A stretch of DNA of 64,000 nucleotides, taken from assembly GCF_020832325.1 (NCBI RefSeq), contig NZ_JAFIEU010000015.1, positions 1 through 64,000 on the forward strand. Direction: 5' to 3'. This stretch comes from Lunatimonas sp. (GTDB lineage: Bacteria; Bacteroidota; Bacteroidia; Cytophagales; Cyclobacteriaceae). Of this stretch, positions 14,881-23,938 are shown piece by piece; within the stretch, counting starts at the first letter, position 1; the number at the start of each line of letters is the position of its first letter. The translations under genes and the position numbers were made by a program. Under the pieces are notes generated by a model. The model was not told the DNA's origin and searched no databases. It saw only the letters and a program-made list of their open reading frames with translations.

Positions 14881-15651
14881 ATGAGCAAAAATTTCCGAGT
14901 AAAGGCATTGTCCTTAGCAATCGTAATGCTGGCGTTGCTTTCGTTTCATACGACTGAAAGTCAGGCACAAAGCCAGTTTAGGGCTTTGGTGTTTAGTAAA
15001 ACCAAGGGATTCCGCCATCAATCTATTCCCGACGGCGTGATGGCTATCAAAAAGCTGGCTTCTAAGCATCGATTTCAAGTATATACCACCGAAGACGAAG
15101 CAGAGTTCACCAAAGAGAAGCTGGAGAAGTACGATGTGATCATTTTGATGAGTACAACCGGGACCATCTTCAATGACGAGCAAAAGGCGGCTTTTCAGGA
15201 GTTTGTCCAAAGCGGAAAAGGCGTGGTAGGCATCCACAGTGCCACTGATACCGAATACGACTGGAAGTGGTACAACGACATGATTGGAGCGCAGTTTGCG
15301 CACCATCCCCATCAGCAGACGGCCAGGCTGAAAGTAGTAAACCGGAACCACCCATCCACCTATCACCTGCAGGAGAACTGGCTGATGACCGACGAATGGT
15401 ACGCTTTCAAGAACTTCAATAAAAGTGTGAATGTATTGGTAAAGCTCGACGAAACATCCTATGATGTGGGGCAGCGAAACGGGCAATCCATGGGAATGGT
15501 GGACCATCCGATTTCTTGGTACCATGTATTTGACGGAGGGAGAATATTCTATACCGGGTTGGGACATACCGACGAAGCGTTTCAGGACGAATCTTTCTTG
15601 ACCCATATTTTGGGAGGAATCTGGTATGCAGCACTAGGCAGGCCGTTCTAA
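14881..15651 (+). CDS. secreted ThuA-like domain protein
   Basis: The 256-residue protein has a Sec signal ending near SQAQS and is otherwise a single ThuA-like (class I glutamine amidotransferase-like) domain. Visible motifs are FSKTKGFRHQSIPDG near the N-terminus, VGIHSATDTEYDW, and FYTGLGHTDEAF with GGIWYA at the end. Homologues are common in Bacteroidota sugar-degradation loci and are linked by name to trehalose utilisation. The biochemical activity of the secreted type is uncertain. It ends in a strong terminator and lies near other exported hydrolases. Confidence 0.9.
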   Translation: MSKNFRVKALSLAIVMLALLSFHTTESQAQSQFRALVFSKTKGFRHQSIPDGVMAIKKLASKHRFQVYTTEDEAEFTKEKLEKYDVIILMSTTGTIFNDEQKAAFQEFVQSGKGVVGIHSATDTEYDWKWYNDMIGAQFAHHPHQQTARLKVVNRNHPSTYHLQENWLMTDEWYAFKNFNKSVNVLVKLDETSYDVGQRNGQSMGMVDHPISWYHVFDGGRIFYTGLGHTDEAFQDESFLTHILGGIWYAALGRPF

Positions 15652-15673
15652 CGAGGGGTACTTTCTTTAACGG

Positions 15674-15732
15674 GCCTCCGCATTCTGTGACTCGATCCAA
15701 TCGGTCAAAGAATGCGGAGGCTTTTTTTTTTG
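15674..15732 (+). terminator. strong intrinsic terminator after the ThuA-like gene
   Basis: GCCTCCGCATTCT (15674-15686) pairs perfectly with AGAATGCGGAGGC (15709-15721) and is followed by about 11 T. The 13-bp stem closes a 22-base loop. Confidence 0.9.
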
Positions 15733-16146
15733 GTGCTTGGGGATTCTCTAGGATTGCTTGTGCCTTTGGTCGGGGCATGTGTCAGAATGGTACATTGGAG
15801 TGTCCGATACTGAAACATAAGGATTTTTAAACCATAGAATATTAGGGAGTTGTAAAGAAAAATAGATTCTTTTTTTTTGATCCGCGATGCAACCTTTGCA
15901 TGAGGTAGGTTGAGGAGATTTACCGCAGAAAGTGTACTGTTTGGAAAGCATTTTTTTGTACAGGTGTCCGATTTTGAGACATTTTAGCTAGGTCGGCAAG
16001 TGTTTATGTGGCCATACAGGACCCTGTTTTGTACATTTTTTGAGCTGCTTCTGCTAGCTATTGGAGGGGGCAATTGGCATATGGTATGGCATTGGCAATG
16101 GGTGAGTCAAACAACAACAAACAAGTCAACCAAAACCTCTTACACC
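15733..16146. repeat. 414-base gene-free region with two copies of a TGTC-N9-GACA-type motif
   Basis: Two 17-base imperfect palindromes occur 164 bases apart: TGTCCGATACTGAAACA at 15801-15817 and TGTCCGATTTTGAGACA at 15965-15981. The second has perfect TGTC/GACA arms and 14 of 17 positions agree. Such spacing-preserved pairs are typical of a regulator's operator sites. They lie upstream of the 192-residue secreted protein gene. No clear promoter box was found. A longer reading frame entering from 16000 is treated as leader sequence. Confidence 0.45.
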
Positions 16147-16725
16147 ATGAAAACGCTGATAACCTTATTTCTTGCAATTTCGGTTTCTACTATGTCATTT
16201 GCCAATCCCATTTTCCCGGAAAAGAAGCTGGAGGAAGTGGCAGTACTGGAATTTAAAGACCAACGCTTCAATCTGATCATCAAAGAAGCAGTAGGGAAAG
16301 TGACGGTCTCTATTTACAACGAAAAGGGTAAAATGATTGATAAGGTATCCTTTCGCGCAAACGAACCGGTATCTGTACCCTTTAACCTTACTCAAATACC
16401 CGAAGGGGAGTACAGGGTTCATGTAAGCAGCAAAGAAGATGCGGTTACTTTTCCGGTGACGTCTAAGAAACCTCTTGAAAAGAAGCTATTCGCTTACGCA
16501 AAGGCCACAGGCAATAAGCTAATTACACTTACCGTGTTTGGTATTGAAAAACCCGGCACGGAAGTAACGTTCTACGATAGTCGAACCCAGCGTAAAATCA
16601 ATTTCGATTATGTAGAGGAATATGCAGGCTTTTCCAGAGACTATCGCCTGGCCGATACCACAGTGGACAAGGTATATATGGAAGTAAAAGATGCCAATGG
16701 AAATACCAAAACCTTTCATTTTTAG
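16147..16725 (+). CDS. secreted protein of unknown function, 192 residues
   Basis: Read from the ATG at 16147, the protein has a clean Sec signal (MKTLITLFLAISVSTMSFA) cut before NPIFPEKK. Starting further upstream at 16000 would place 49 odd residues before the signal. The mature part is rich in beta strands: SIYNEKGKMIDKVSF and EGEYRVHVSSKE resemble the FN3/T9SS-sorting style of strand pattern. A second, similar domain follows (LITLTVFGIEKPGTEV, VYMEVKDANGNTK). No catalytic motif is visible. The upstream region carries a paired palindromic motif, so it may be specifically regulated. Confidence 0.78.
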   Translation: MKTLITLFLAISVSTMSFANPIFPEKKLEEVAVLEFKDQRFNLIIKEAVGKVTVSIYNEKGKMIDKVSFRANEPVSVPFNLTQIPEGEYRVHVSSKEDAVTFPVTSKKPLEKKLFAYAKATGNKLITLTVFGIEKPGTEVTFYDSRTQRKINFDYVEEYAGFSRDYRLADTTVDKVYMEVKDANGNTKTFHF

Positions 16726-16740
16726 CCCTTTAATGAATGA

Positions 16741-16779
16741 CCCACGCCCATCTTCCGAATTTCGGACGGAGGGTGTGGG
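16741..16779. terminator. hairpin between convergent genes
   Basis: CCCACGCCC (16741-16749) pairs with GGGTGTGGG (16771-16779) with one G-T pair, and a smaller TCCGA/TCGGA stem nests inside. It sits between two convergent genes. No T tract follows on either strand, so it is a weak terminator candidate. Confidence 0.45.
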
Positions 16780-16812
16780 CTATTCGATAACGACTACGGG
16801 CCTGTTCCAGCG

Positions 16813-17940
16813 CTAATTGGGAAACAGGCTTTTGTCCATATTGGGGATGATGCGGAGGGCATTTTGGTAGTACACTTTTTTCAATACCTCATCCGGTAGA
16901 CCTAGTCCATACATGCGCCAAAAGGCGTGGTATTTTTTGTAGTAAGGGAAGTATTCATCCTCGGTTTCCAGTACCCGGAAGTAGGTGTAAAACTCTTCTT
17001 TGTTGTACGCATCTTTTCCAAATAGCAGCCGGTCTTGGTATTGGATAAAGAATTCCCTAGCTCTCCGGGGCTGTCTGCCAAATTCAGCGATCACTGCTCC
17101 GATGCCAAAATTGACGTTGGGATAGGTGTCTAAGTGTTTTGAGGCTTTGTCTAGGTCATTGGCCATCCAGCCCATGTGGGCATTGATGAAAGTTGTAGCG
17201 GGATGTTTCCGGAATACGCGGTGCTGTTCTGCGATGATCTGCTCAAAGGGAGCGGGGTTGTCGGCACCTCTACGCCTTCCTGGGTGTATCTTAAGTTCTA
17301 GCCACCGTTCGTTTTCGGCATTCATGGGCTCCCAGAAGGGGGCAGGGTCTGCGGAGTGTATCAACACGGGAATACCCAGTTCACCACATTTGGCCCAGAT
17401 GGGGTCCAGATGAGGGTGATCCACCGGTACTCGTTTTCCGTTGATATCTCTAACGGAAAGGCCCAGGTTCTTGAATATCTTCAGTCCCTTGGCTCCATTT
17501 TTCACGTCGGTTTCCAGTTCAGCAACCGCTTTTTTGGTCCAATTCGGGCTTCCGAAGTTTTCAAATGAGAGGTTGGTGAAGACGACGAACCTACCGGGTG
17601 CTACCCCGTTGAACCGTCGAATCATGGAATTCAGGTACTCTTGAGCATCGATCTCACTGCGTCCGCGAGCAAAGGATTTTCCGCTCAGATTGACCATGGT
17701 GGCCATATTTAACTCACCCATTTCCCGTAGCAAGAGGTTGATTCGCTCTTGGGTTACATTGGATTGGTGACTATGTATGTCTACAAATGGGAATTTAGCA
17801 CGGTACACGGGGTTTTCGGGTACCACTAAGGTGGATTTGGGATCGTAGTCCTCAAAGTCCATTTGCTGTCCTAGCACAAGTTGATCGATAGTGGCGACAC
17901 AGAAGATCAGGAGGCCTAGGGGGATAATTTTTAAATGCAT
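16813..17940 (-). CDS. exported amidohydrolase-family (PF04909-like) protein
   Basis: The 375-residue protein has an N-terminal hydrophobic signal followed by a TIM-barrel metal hydrolase. Visible ligands are Asp54, His56 and His58 (FVDIHSHQ), a His in VLIHSADP, one in INAHMGW, and an Asp in LFGKDAY. This matches the amidohydrolase-2 group, which includes decarboxylases and lactonases. Members of this exported type are common in Cytophagales, but their substrates are mostly unknown. It is followed downstream by a hairpin and preceded by a PHP-domain lipoprotein gene on the same strand, 45 bases away. Confidence 0.88.
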   Translation of the reverse strand: MHLKIIPLGLLIFCVATIDQLVLGQQMDFEDYDPKSTLVVPENPVYRAKFPFVDIHSHQSNVTQERINLLLREMGELNMATMVNLSGKSFARGRSEIDAQEYLNSMIRRFNGVAPGRFVVFTNLSFENFGSPNWTKKAVAELETDVKNGAKGLKIFKNLGLSVRDINGKRVPVDHPHLDPIWAKCGELGIPVLIHSADPAPFWEPMNAENERWLELKIHPGRRRGADNPAPFEQIIAEQHRVFRKHPATTFINAHMGWMANDLDKASKHLDTYPNVNFGIGAVIAEFGRQPRRAREFFIQYQDRLLFGKDAYNKEEFYTYFRVLETEDEYFPYYKKYHAFWRMYGLGLPDEVLKKVYYQNALRIIPNMDKSLFPN

Positions 17941-17985
17941 GCGTTGAATGAGGTTCGGTTTAGATAAGAATGACTGGAAACCAAC

Positions 17986-19191
17986 CTAGGACGGCCTGAC
18001 AGGTTGTACCCAGGCCATCTCAAATTCCATGTCCTCCACGGGGTTGGTCTGTCTGCGGGTAGAGGTGATTTTTGCCCTTACAAAAAGTAGGTCCGGAGTC
18101 ACTTCAAAGCGTGCCTCTGATCCATTTACAGTAGCCAATACTTCGGTTTCACGTTCCCCTTCCCGACAACCAATAAATTCAATGGTGTAGGACACACCGG
18201 ATTCTTCGGTAGCTTTTACGTACAGGGTGTTGTCTGTATAGCCGATTTTGTCCAAGTTTACTCCGGTGGTAGCGTAAAAATCCCCTTCCTCCAGCGCGTC
18301 AATCAATGCTCCTGGTTTTAGGGAATCGGCCAATACCATGACCCAGCCCCGCCCGGAGTTGCTAAATTCTCTTCCCAGGTGGTGGTAATTATGGCTATCG
18401 TCTGTAGCCAATCCATAGAGGAGGGGTTGACCTTTTTGGATGTAGGCGATGTTGATGAAATCCCACATCCGCTCGGTGCCCATTCGCAGGCCATCCCCCA
18501 TGTTGTGAACCTGCGGGTGGCCATTGTACACTTCAAAAAAGCGCTCTCCTTTCAGCTTCACGATATCCTGCAGGGTGATTGCCCAGCGAAAGTTGGGGTG
18601 ATTGATATGTACCAGCATGGGTTGGCCGGTTTCCCGTCTTCGCTCTAGCACTGCATTGATATTGTTTTGGAGCACCTCTGCCACACTTTCACCACCAGTG
18701 GGCAGGAATATTTTATCCAAGTTGGTGACGTTCAGGTGCAGGGGTTTGCCTTTGTATCCATCGGAAATTTCCTGTGCCGGGATCATCAGAAAACGCTCTT
18801 CTTCTTCAAACAAGGGTGCGTATTCGGCATACGTTTTTAATTGCACCTGTACAGTTCCGTCTTCATCGGTGTAATTGACCCAGTCTTCACCATATTGCTT
18901 CAGGTATTTCTGAAAGGCTGTCTGGTAGACGCTGTCTTCGTTGATCGTTACCCACTTTTCACCCTCTGCAAATATGTTGTGGTCGGTCAGAGCCACGAAA
19001 TGATAGCCATGGGATTTGTACCAGTCCATGATTATTTCAGGAAATTCGTCTCCATCGCTCCAATAGGAGTGGGTATGCAGGTTTCCTTTGTACCATTTTC
19101 GGGAATCTTCCTCTTCAGGCTGCCCGCAGCCCTGTAGGATAATGGCGAGAAGCAGCGTTGGGAAAAGAAAATGCGGAGTTTTGAAAAGCAT
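17986..19191 (-). CDS. PHP-domain lipoprotein (putative phosphoesterase)
   Basis: The 401-residue protein has a lipobox IILQGC (Cys22) and a polymerase-and-histidinol-phosphatase type metal site. Motifs are GNLHTHSYWSDGD (from residue 37), VALTDHNIF, MIPAQEIS and ATDDSHNYH, spread along the first 290 residues as usual. The last about 110 residues form a beta-rich domain. The family hydrolyses phosphate esters using a trinuclear metal centre. A surface or periplasmic location suggests phosphate or nutrient scavenging, but that is inference. It probably shares a transcript with the amidohydrolase gene. Confidence 0.88.
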   Translation of the reverse strand: MLFKTPHFLFPTLLLAIILQGCGQPEEEDSRKWYKGNLHTHSYWSDGDEFPEIIMDWYKSHGYHFVALTDHNIFAEGEKWVTINEDSVYQTAFQKYLKQYGEDWVNYTDEDGTVQVQLKTYAEYAPLFEEEERFLMIPAQEISDGYKGKPLHLNVTNLDKIFLPTGGESVAEVLQNNINAVLERRRETGQPMLVHINHPNFRWAITLQDIVKLKGERFFEVYNGHPQVHNMGDGLRMGTERMWDFINIAYIQKGQPLLYGLATDDSHNYHHLGREFSNSGRGWVMVLADSLKPGALIDALEEGDFYATTGVNLDKIGYTDNTLYVKATEESGVSYTIEFIGCREGERETEVLATVNGSEARFEVTPDLLFVRAKITSTRRQTNPVEDMEFEMAWVQPVRPS

Positions 19192-19284
19192 GTTTCTAAT
19201 CGGTTAGATTTTAATAGCCTTTCAATATAATAAGTTTTTTTTTAATCTGGATAAGCAAATGAAAGGAACCTTTGCCAAGAAAAG

Positions 19285-19941
19285 CTAGGTGGTAAAAATC
19301 TCATACAATAGCCGATCGTCCAACTCGTGTCCGCCGTCATAGGTTTTTATCTGCCGATTTCCCGGATTTACCTCGCTCCAAAGGGTTTCCTGCTCCCGCT
19401 GTCTTTCGGGTGTAAGGAATTCGTCCCGGTTGCCAACTGCGAGGATTATGGAGGTGTTGGATATGTTTTCACGAAAGGCTGCCACATCCAGATCGTGTGC
19501 CAGTCCCCCTCCCCAAAGCACCAGTTTTTTTACGGGATGGGCGGACTGGGCAACCCAACGACTAAGGGTTGCCGCGCCTTGGGAAAAACCCAGTACATTG
19601 ATAGTGGGGGTGATGGGTATTTGCTGAAGCGTTTCTATCAGGACCTCGTCCAAGTACGATAGGGTGTTTTTGATGTCATTTTCTCTTTCATGGGAAGTCA
19701 TCCAGTTGGCACCTACCCTCCCGGAATATCCCTCTTGATAAAAATGGTTGATACCTTCGGGGGCGATAATAAGTCTTTCCGGGTGGAATAGCGGTCGGAA
19801 TTTACGTAAAAAAAAGGGTGCCAATTGGCCATAGCCATGCAATACCATCCAAATCTCTAGGACCCCAAGACCTGGTTTGGACGAGCACAGGTAAGATTTG
19901 TCGTATGAAAAACGGGCCTTTCCTTGATAAAAGGAGTTCAT
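19285..19941 (-). CDS. alpha/beta-hydrolase (phospholipase/carboxylesterase type)
   Basis: The 218-residue protein has the nucleophile elbow GFSQGA, an oxyanion-type segment MVLHGYGQLAPFF and a late His in YDGGHELDD. An acidic residue in NRDEFLTP completes a likely Ser-Asp-His triad. A start at 19998 would overlap the cytidine deaminase by 53 bases. The ATG at 19941 leaves a 4-base gap and starts at a sensible N-terminus (MNSFYQGKARFSYDKSY). It is the last gene of a minus-strand group with cdd and a DUF2520 gene. The substrate is unknown. Confidence 0.85.
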   Translation of the reverse strand: MNSFYQGKARFSYDKSYLCSSKPGLGVLEIWMVLHGYGQLAPFFLRKFRPLFHPERLIIAPEGINHFYQEGYSGRVGANWMTSHERENDIKNTLSYLDEVLIETLQQIPITPTINVLGFSQGAATLSRWVAQSAHPVKKLVLWGGGLAHDLDVAAFRENISNTSIILAVGNRDEFLTPERQREQETLWSEVNPGNRQIKTYDGGHELDDRLLYEIFTT

Positions 19942-19945
19942 GGAG

Positions 19946-20434
19946 TTAGCGATTGAGGTCTTCGAACTTAAAGGGCAGGAACTGTTTGATCCCCTCACCG
20001 ATCAGTACCGTTTTTTGGGGTGTCAGGATGAGGATCTCCATCTCCTGCCCGAATAAAACTTCGTACTCGCTAATGCTTTGGCGGCACATCCCACAGGGAG
20101 TCACGGCCGCGTAGGTAGAGAGGTCGGATGTTCGCCGGGCAGCTATGGCAATTTTTAAGGGTTTGGCTTTGGGGAACTGCCCATAGGCATACCCTAATGC
20201 AAGCCGTTCAGCGCAGGTTCCTACGGGAAAAGAAACGTTTTCCTGATTGCTCGCGGCAAAGACGTTTTCGTTGTCCAGCAATACAGCAGCGCCAACTAAA
20301 AACTGAGAGTAAGGGGCATAAGCCGTTTCTAGCGCTTTTTGCGCTGCGGACACCAACGATTGCTTGCCAGAATCCAACTCCTCCCATTCCCATTCTGTCA
20401 ACTCGCTGACCTGTTTAATTTTTTTTGGAGGCAT
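19946..20434 (-). CDS. cdd: cytidine deaminase
   Basis: The 162-residue enzyme converts cytidine and deoxycytidine to uridine forms in pyrimidine salvage. The zinc and catalytic residues are Cys74 and Glu76 (TCAERLAL) and Cys114/Cys117 (PCGMCRQS). AYAPYSQFLVGAAVL and NQENVSFP match the substrate-binding parts. The length fits the homotetrameric or slightly extended form with about 30 extra N-terminal residues. It lies between a DUF2520 gene upstream and an esterase gene downstream. Confidence 0.95.
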   Translation of the reverse strand: MPPKKIKQVSELTEWEWEELDSGKQSLVSAAQKALETAYAPYSQFLVGAAVLLDNENVFAASNQENVSFPVGTCAERLALGYAYGQFPKAKPLKIAIAARRTSDLSTYAAVTPCGMCRQSISEYEVLFGQEMEILILTPQKTVLIGEGIKQFLPFKFEDLNR

Positions 20435-20505
20435 AGGTTGTAGTTTGTACTATTCACATGGGGCAATGCCGATTCAGCATTTGCCATAGAGATCTTTCGG
20501 GGCTA

Positions 20506-21297
20506 TTAAAACCCTCGGGAAGACGAAGCGTCCAGTATGTTTTGGGAGATTATACGGTAAATCTCCGCCAGTTGTTCGTCGTATTGAAGGAAGTGATGGT
20601 GGCTTTCAAGCGTATCAAGATCCTCTCGCAGGGCCGGTCCCGTTTGGGCTCTTGTAGCGCCGATCTCTAAAGCTTTGCTGATTTGTTCTATAATCAGGGG
20701 TTTGAGCATTTCAAAGTCCAGGCTCTGACGTTCCATGATTCCTTCGGCAATGCCGATCAGGTGATTGGTAAAATTGCTGGCGAAAACCGCGGCCACGTGT
20801 ACAGCCTTTCGGTCTTTACTTTTGACCGTATAGTGCGGCGACTTCAAACTGCCGGCTAGTTTGCGTAGTTTTTTCAGCGTGTCTGCGTCGTCGGATTCCA
20901 ATAGGAGTGCTACGTCTGAAAAATCCAACCGATGGTGTTTGCTAAAGGACTGTAGGGGGTATAGAATGCCGGTATAGGACGCGGAGCTATAGCCAAGGAT
21001 TTCTAGCGGCATGCTACCGCTTGTGTGTACCAATATACTGCCTTCGGGCAAAATCACGGCATCTGCTAGGGATGCAATGGCTTGGTCACACACCGCAAGG
21101 ATAAAGATTTCAGCTTCGCTTTCGCTAAAGTCTAGATCGTCCTTTGCTTCGGTAGCATAGAGTCGATCGGTTATTTTTTCGGCATGCTGCAGGTTTCGTC
21201 CGTAGACCTCCGTGATGATGTGCCCGGCGCTTTCCAGCGCCCCACTTAGGTGCCAAGCAACGTTTCCGGTACCTAGTATGGCGATTTTAAATTCCAT
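20506..21297 (-). CDS. Rossmann-fold DUF2520-containing protein
   Basis: The 263-residue protein has an N-terminal NAD(P)-binding fold (ILGTGNVAWHLSGAL) followed by the DUF2520 helical domain (AAVFASNFTNHLIGIAEG, ATRAQTGPALREDL). The layout resembles pyrroline-carboxylate or ketopantoate reductases, and the family is a predicted oxidoreductase of unknown substrate. The TGPALREDLDT motif is the best-conserved family feature. It starts just after a hairpin ending the cytochrome c maturation cluster and is followed by cdd on the same strand, 71 bases on. Confidence 0.9.
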   Translation of the reverse strand: MEFKIAILGTGNVAWHLSGALESAGHIITEVYGRNLQHAEKITDRLYATEAKDDLDFSESEAEIFILAVCDQAIASLADAVILPEGSILVHTSGSMPLEILGYSSASYTGILYPLQSFSKHHRLDFSDVALLLESDDADTLKKLRKLAGSLKSPHYTVKSKDRKAVHVAAVFASNFTNHLIGIAEGIMERQSLDFEMLKPLIIEQISKALEIGATRAQTGPALREDLDTLESHHHFLQYDEQLAEIYRIISQNILDASSSRGF

Positions 21298-21322
21298 CGT
21301 TCCAGTGAATTTACAACAACAA

Positions 21323-21345
21323 AGCCCCAGACAAGGTCAGGGGCT
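21323..21345 (-). terminator. hairpin after the cytochrome c maturation cluster
   Basis: AGCCCC (21323-21328) and GGGGCT (21340-21345) pair in the 76-base gap between ccmF and the DUF2520 gene. On the minus strand the stem is followed by TTGTTGTTG, a weak U-rich tract, so termination may be partial. Confidence 0.5.
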
Positions 21346-21373
21346 ATGAAGATAGTCAATATGTCTCGAAAAT

Positions 21374-23902
21374 TTATTCCAACCCTTTGTTTCGCATTTT
21401 GGTAAACTCATCGTACCGGCGGTAAATGGCCACAGTAAACCCGATCAGCATGATAATGGTCCCCAACCAAAGGACATTGATAAAGGGCTTAACTGACGCT
21501 TTCATCACCACATAGTCCTTTTGGTAGGTGTTGTATTTAAACATGAACTTATTTTCTTCCGGGAGAATGTTTTCTATTTCAACCTTGATGCCGAGATCAT
21601 GATCCACATGGGAGATTTTTCCTACCTGATTTCCGCGAATAAGGAAGATGGGCTCCAGCCTTTTTTCCACATCGTAATCATTGATAATCAGAGTGGCTTT
21701 TACGGCGATATCCCCTTCCATGAGATCCATTCCTTCCACATCTTTCACAATTTCTGCGCCTTCAAAATACGTCACAAAATCATTGATGAAAAACTGCTCA
21801 CCCGGTGCTGCACCTTCGAATTGATCATCCTTCCATTCGGGATCGGTATAATCGTTGATAGCAGAAACGTGGGTATACAAGTCTCTGGATAAATAACGCT
21901 TGGAATCCGGCGAAGAGATCAATCCCATGGTAGGATTTGGCTGTGACATGGGATACAGCGTAAATTTCAATTCATCGTTCTGGTAGTACTCTACCTTAAA
22001 GTAGCTGTTTTGTTCCAAGACGATGTCCACCGTGTCCCCTTTTCGGTGGTACAGCCTGTCTTTTACCCGGATATCATCTAGCGCAATGGCCTGATTGACA
22101 CCGTCGGTAGACTCCAACAAATCTGCCTTTACATACCCCGGTACCCCCGATACTTTCTTATGGCGCCCGCGGTAAATCACTTCGTACTCCTTCATCTGAA
22201 GGGGTTTGTTAATCCATAAAAGTACGTTTTGTTTGTTGAGTTCGTCCTCCCAATCTTTCTTATAGGTCAATCCAGACATGTTAATGGAGATGGTGTCAGA
22301 ATATCCCGAGGAGAACATCACGCCAATCAGTACCATGCCCAGCCCTATATGCGCCATTGATCCCCCGGTGAGTTTTAGGGAACCCGACTTAATCAACTTG
22401 ATCAAAATAGACCCATTTGCGACGATGGTAAATGCACCTGCCAGAACCACCACGATATAGCTAATGTCGTAGACCTTTCCGAGCGTGATGATGATCGCCG
22501 CCAAAATCATGGATATGATGTAAGGGGTCACCAAGGCCTCCTTCAGATCCTTTTTGTCCATCTTGTTCCACCAGAAATACTGGCCAATGCCGGTCAATAA
22601 CGCCAAGGCAACGGCAAACCAAAGTTGGAATTTGGTATAAAAACCTACTTGGTCGGCAGGTGGAGCCATGTTGGATATGCCACCCAATCCTTCTACGATT
22701 GCATTATAAACAGGTATAGAGGTAGGTACGATTACTTGAAAAGCCATCAAACCCAATGTGGTAGCCCCAATAAAAATCCAAAACTCCCTGGAATATACAG
22801 AGGCCTCCTTTTCAGAAGTCGGGATGTGTTTCCATTCCTTGACGGCAAAGAAAACTGCCGCAAAGAGAAAGAACAACATATAGATCAACAGCTGCCCCGA
22901 AAGCCCCAGATCGGTAAAAGAGTGCACGGATGAGTCACCCAGCACTCCGCTACGGACCAAGAAAGTAGCATAGAGCACCAATATAAAGGAACTGATGACC
23001 AAGACGATAGAAGTCTTGAGTGCAGTACTACTTTTCTTATAGGTGATCATGGTGTGTATGGCCGCAACCATCACCAGCCAGGGCACATATACGGCATTTT
23101 CTACGGGGTCCCAGTTCCAGTACCCTCCAAAGTTCAGCGTAACATACGCCCAATAAGCCCCCATGATGATCCCCATTCCCAATATCATGGCAGAAAATAT
23201 CGCCCATGGGAGTGCAGGTCTGACCCACTCGGAATATTTTTTCATAATCAGTCCACCCATTAGGTAGGCGAAGGGAACCAATGTGGAGGCATACCCCAAA
23301 AATAGGGTAGGAGGGTGGATTACCATCCAGATGTTCTGGAGTAGGGGGTTCAATCCGGTGCCATCCTGCGGGATAAAATCCGGGTTGATCTGGAAGATGG
23401 GGGCGTCTGACACGTCTCGCAATAAGATGAAGGGGGAACTTCCGATTTTTAGGTCGCCGATCACTACTCCCAAAATCATCGAAACCAGAAATGCCTGCAC
23501 CAACGCAAATACCAACATCACAGGGCCTTCCCAAAACTTGTTGGTATGAATGAGAATGAGCCCAAGCACCACGTTCCAAAATATCCACAGAATAAATGCA
23601 CCTTCTTGTCCTTCCCAAAAACTGGAAATCATGTAATGCACCGGAAGTGCCATGGAAGAATGCGAATAGGCGTAGAAATACTCGAAACGGTGGCTGTAGA
23701 TTATTTCAAACAAAGCCACGGCCATCCCCACGCTGGCAACAGCGTGCACATAAAAGACGATGCGGCTAAACTTCCTCCAAGAAGCCTTTTCAAGCTCCGC
23801 TGCTTTGATGTATTGAAAGTAGGAAAAGGCAGTGATGATGGCTGTCACAAAAGCGACGATCGTCATCATGTGCCCCAAATTACCAACGAAGGTATTGATC
23901 AT
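21374..23902 (-). CDS. ccmF: cytochrome c biogenesis protein CcmF (CcmF/CcsA family)
   Basis: The 842-residue polytopic membrane protein belongs to the haem-handling CcmF/CcsA family, which attaches haem to apocytochrome c. The tryptophan-rich haem-binding segment is NFGGYWNWDPVENA (about 257-270), and the flanking His are in MVIHPPTLFLGYAS and MVAAIHTM. About 14 hydrophobic segments are visible. A large soluble loop of about 250 residues (roughly 540-800) precedes the final membrane helix. It is much longer than typical 650-residue CcmF. It is the last gene of ccmB-C-D-E-F on the minus strand. Confidence 0.93.
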   Translation of the reverse strand: MINTFVGNLGHMMTIVAFVTAIITAFSYFQYIKAAELEKASWRKFSRIVFYVHAVASVGMAVALFEIIYSHRFEYFYAYSHSSMALPVHYMISSFWEGQEGAFILWIFWNVVLGLILIHTNKFWEGPVMLVFALVQAFLVSMILGVVIGDLKIGSSPFILLRDVSDAPIFQINPDFIPQDGTGLNPLLQNIWMVIHPPTLFLGYASTLVPFAYLMGGLIMKKYSEWVRPALPWAIFSAMILGMGIIMGAYWAYVTLNFGGYWNWDPVENAVYVPWLVMVAAIHTMITYKKSSTALKTSIVLVISSFILVLYATFLVRSGVLGDSSVHSFTDLGLSGQLLIYMLFFLFAAVFFAVKEWKHIPTSEKEASVYSREFWIFIGATTLGLMAFQVIVPTSIPVYNAIVEGLGGISNMAPPADQVGFYTKFQLWFAVALALLTGIGQYFWWNKMDKKDLKEALVTPYIISMILAAIIITLGKVYDISYIVVVLAGAFTIVANGSILIKLIKSGSLKLTGGSMAHIGLGMVLIGVMFSSGYSDTISINMSGLTYKKDWEDELNKQNVLLWINKPLQMKEYEVIYRGRHKKVSGVPGYVKADLLESTDGVNQAIALDDIRVKDRLYHRKGDTVDIVLEQNSYFKVEYYQNDELKFTLYPMSQPNPTMGLISSPDSKRYLSRDLYTHVSAINDYTDPEWKDDQFEGAAPGEQFFINDFVTYFEGAEIVKDVEGMDLMEGDIAVKATLIINDYDVEKRLEPIFLIRGNQVGKISHVDHDLGIKVEIENILPEENKFMFKYNTYQKDYVVMKASVKPFINVLWLGTIIMLIGFTVAIYRRYDEFTKMRNKGLE

Positions 23903-23938
23903 TATCCTTTGGGTTGATTAATAAGGTGGGAAACGGAA

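Noticed and set aside
14914-15606. Minus-strand 230-codon frame antisense to the ThuA-like gene
   Set aside because: It is fully inside a well-supported gene, has no family motif, and its codon pattern is a reflection of the plus strand.
23037-23618. Minus-strand 193-codon frame inside ccmF in another frame
   Set aside because: It is rich in Arg, Gly and Cys without domain structure and lies within conserved membrane segments of ccmF.
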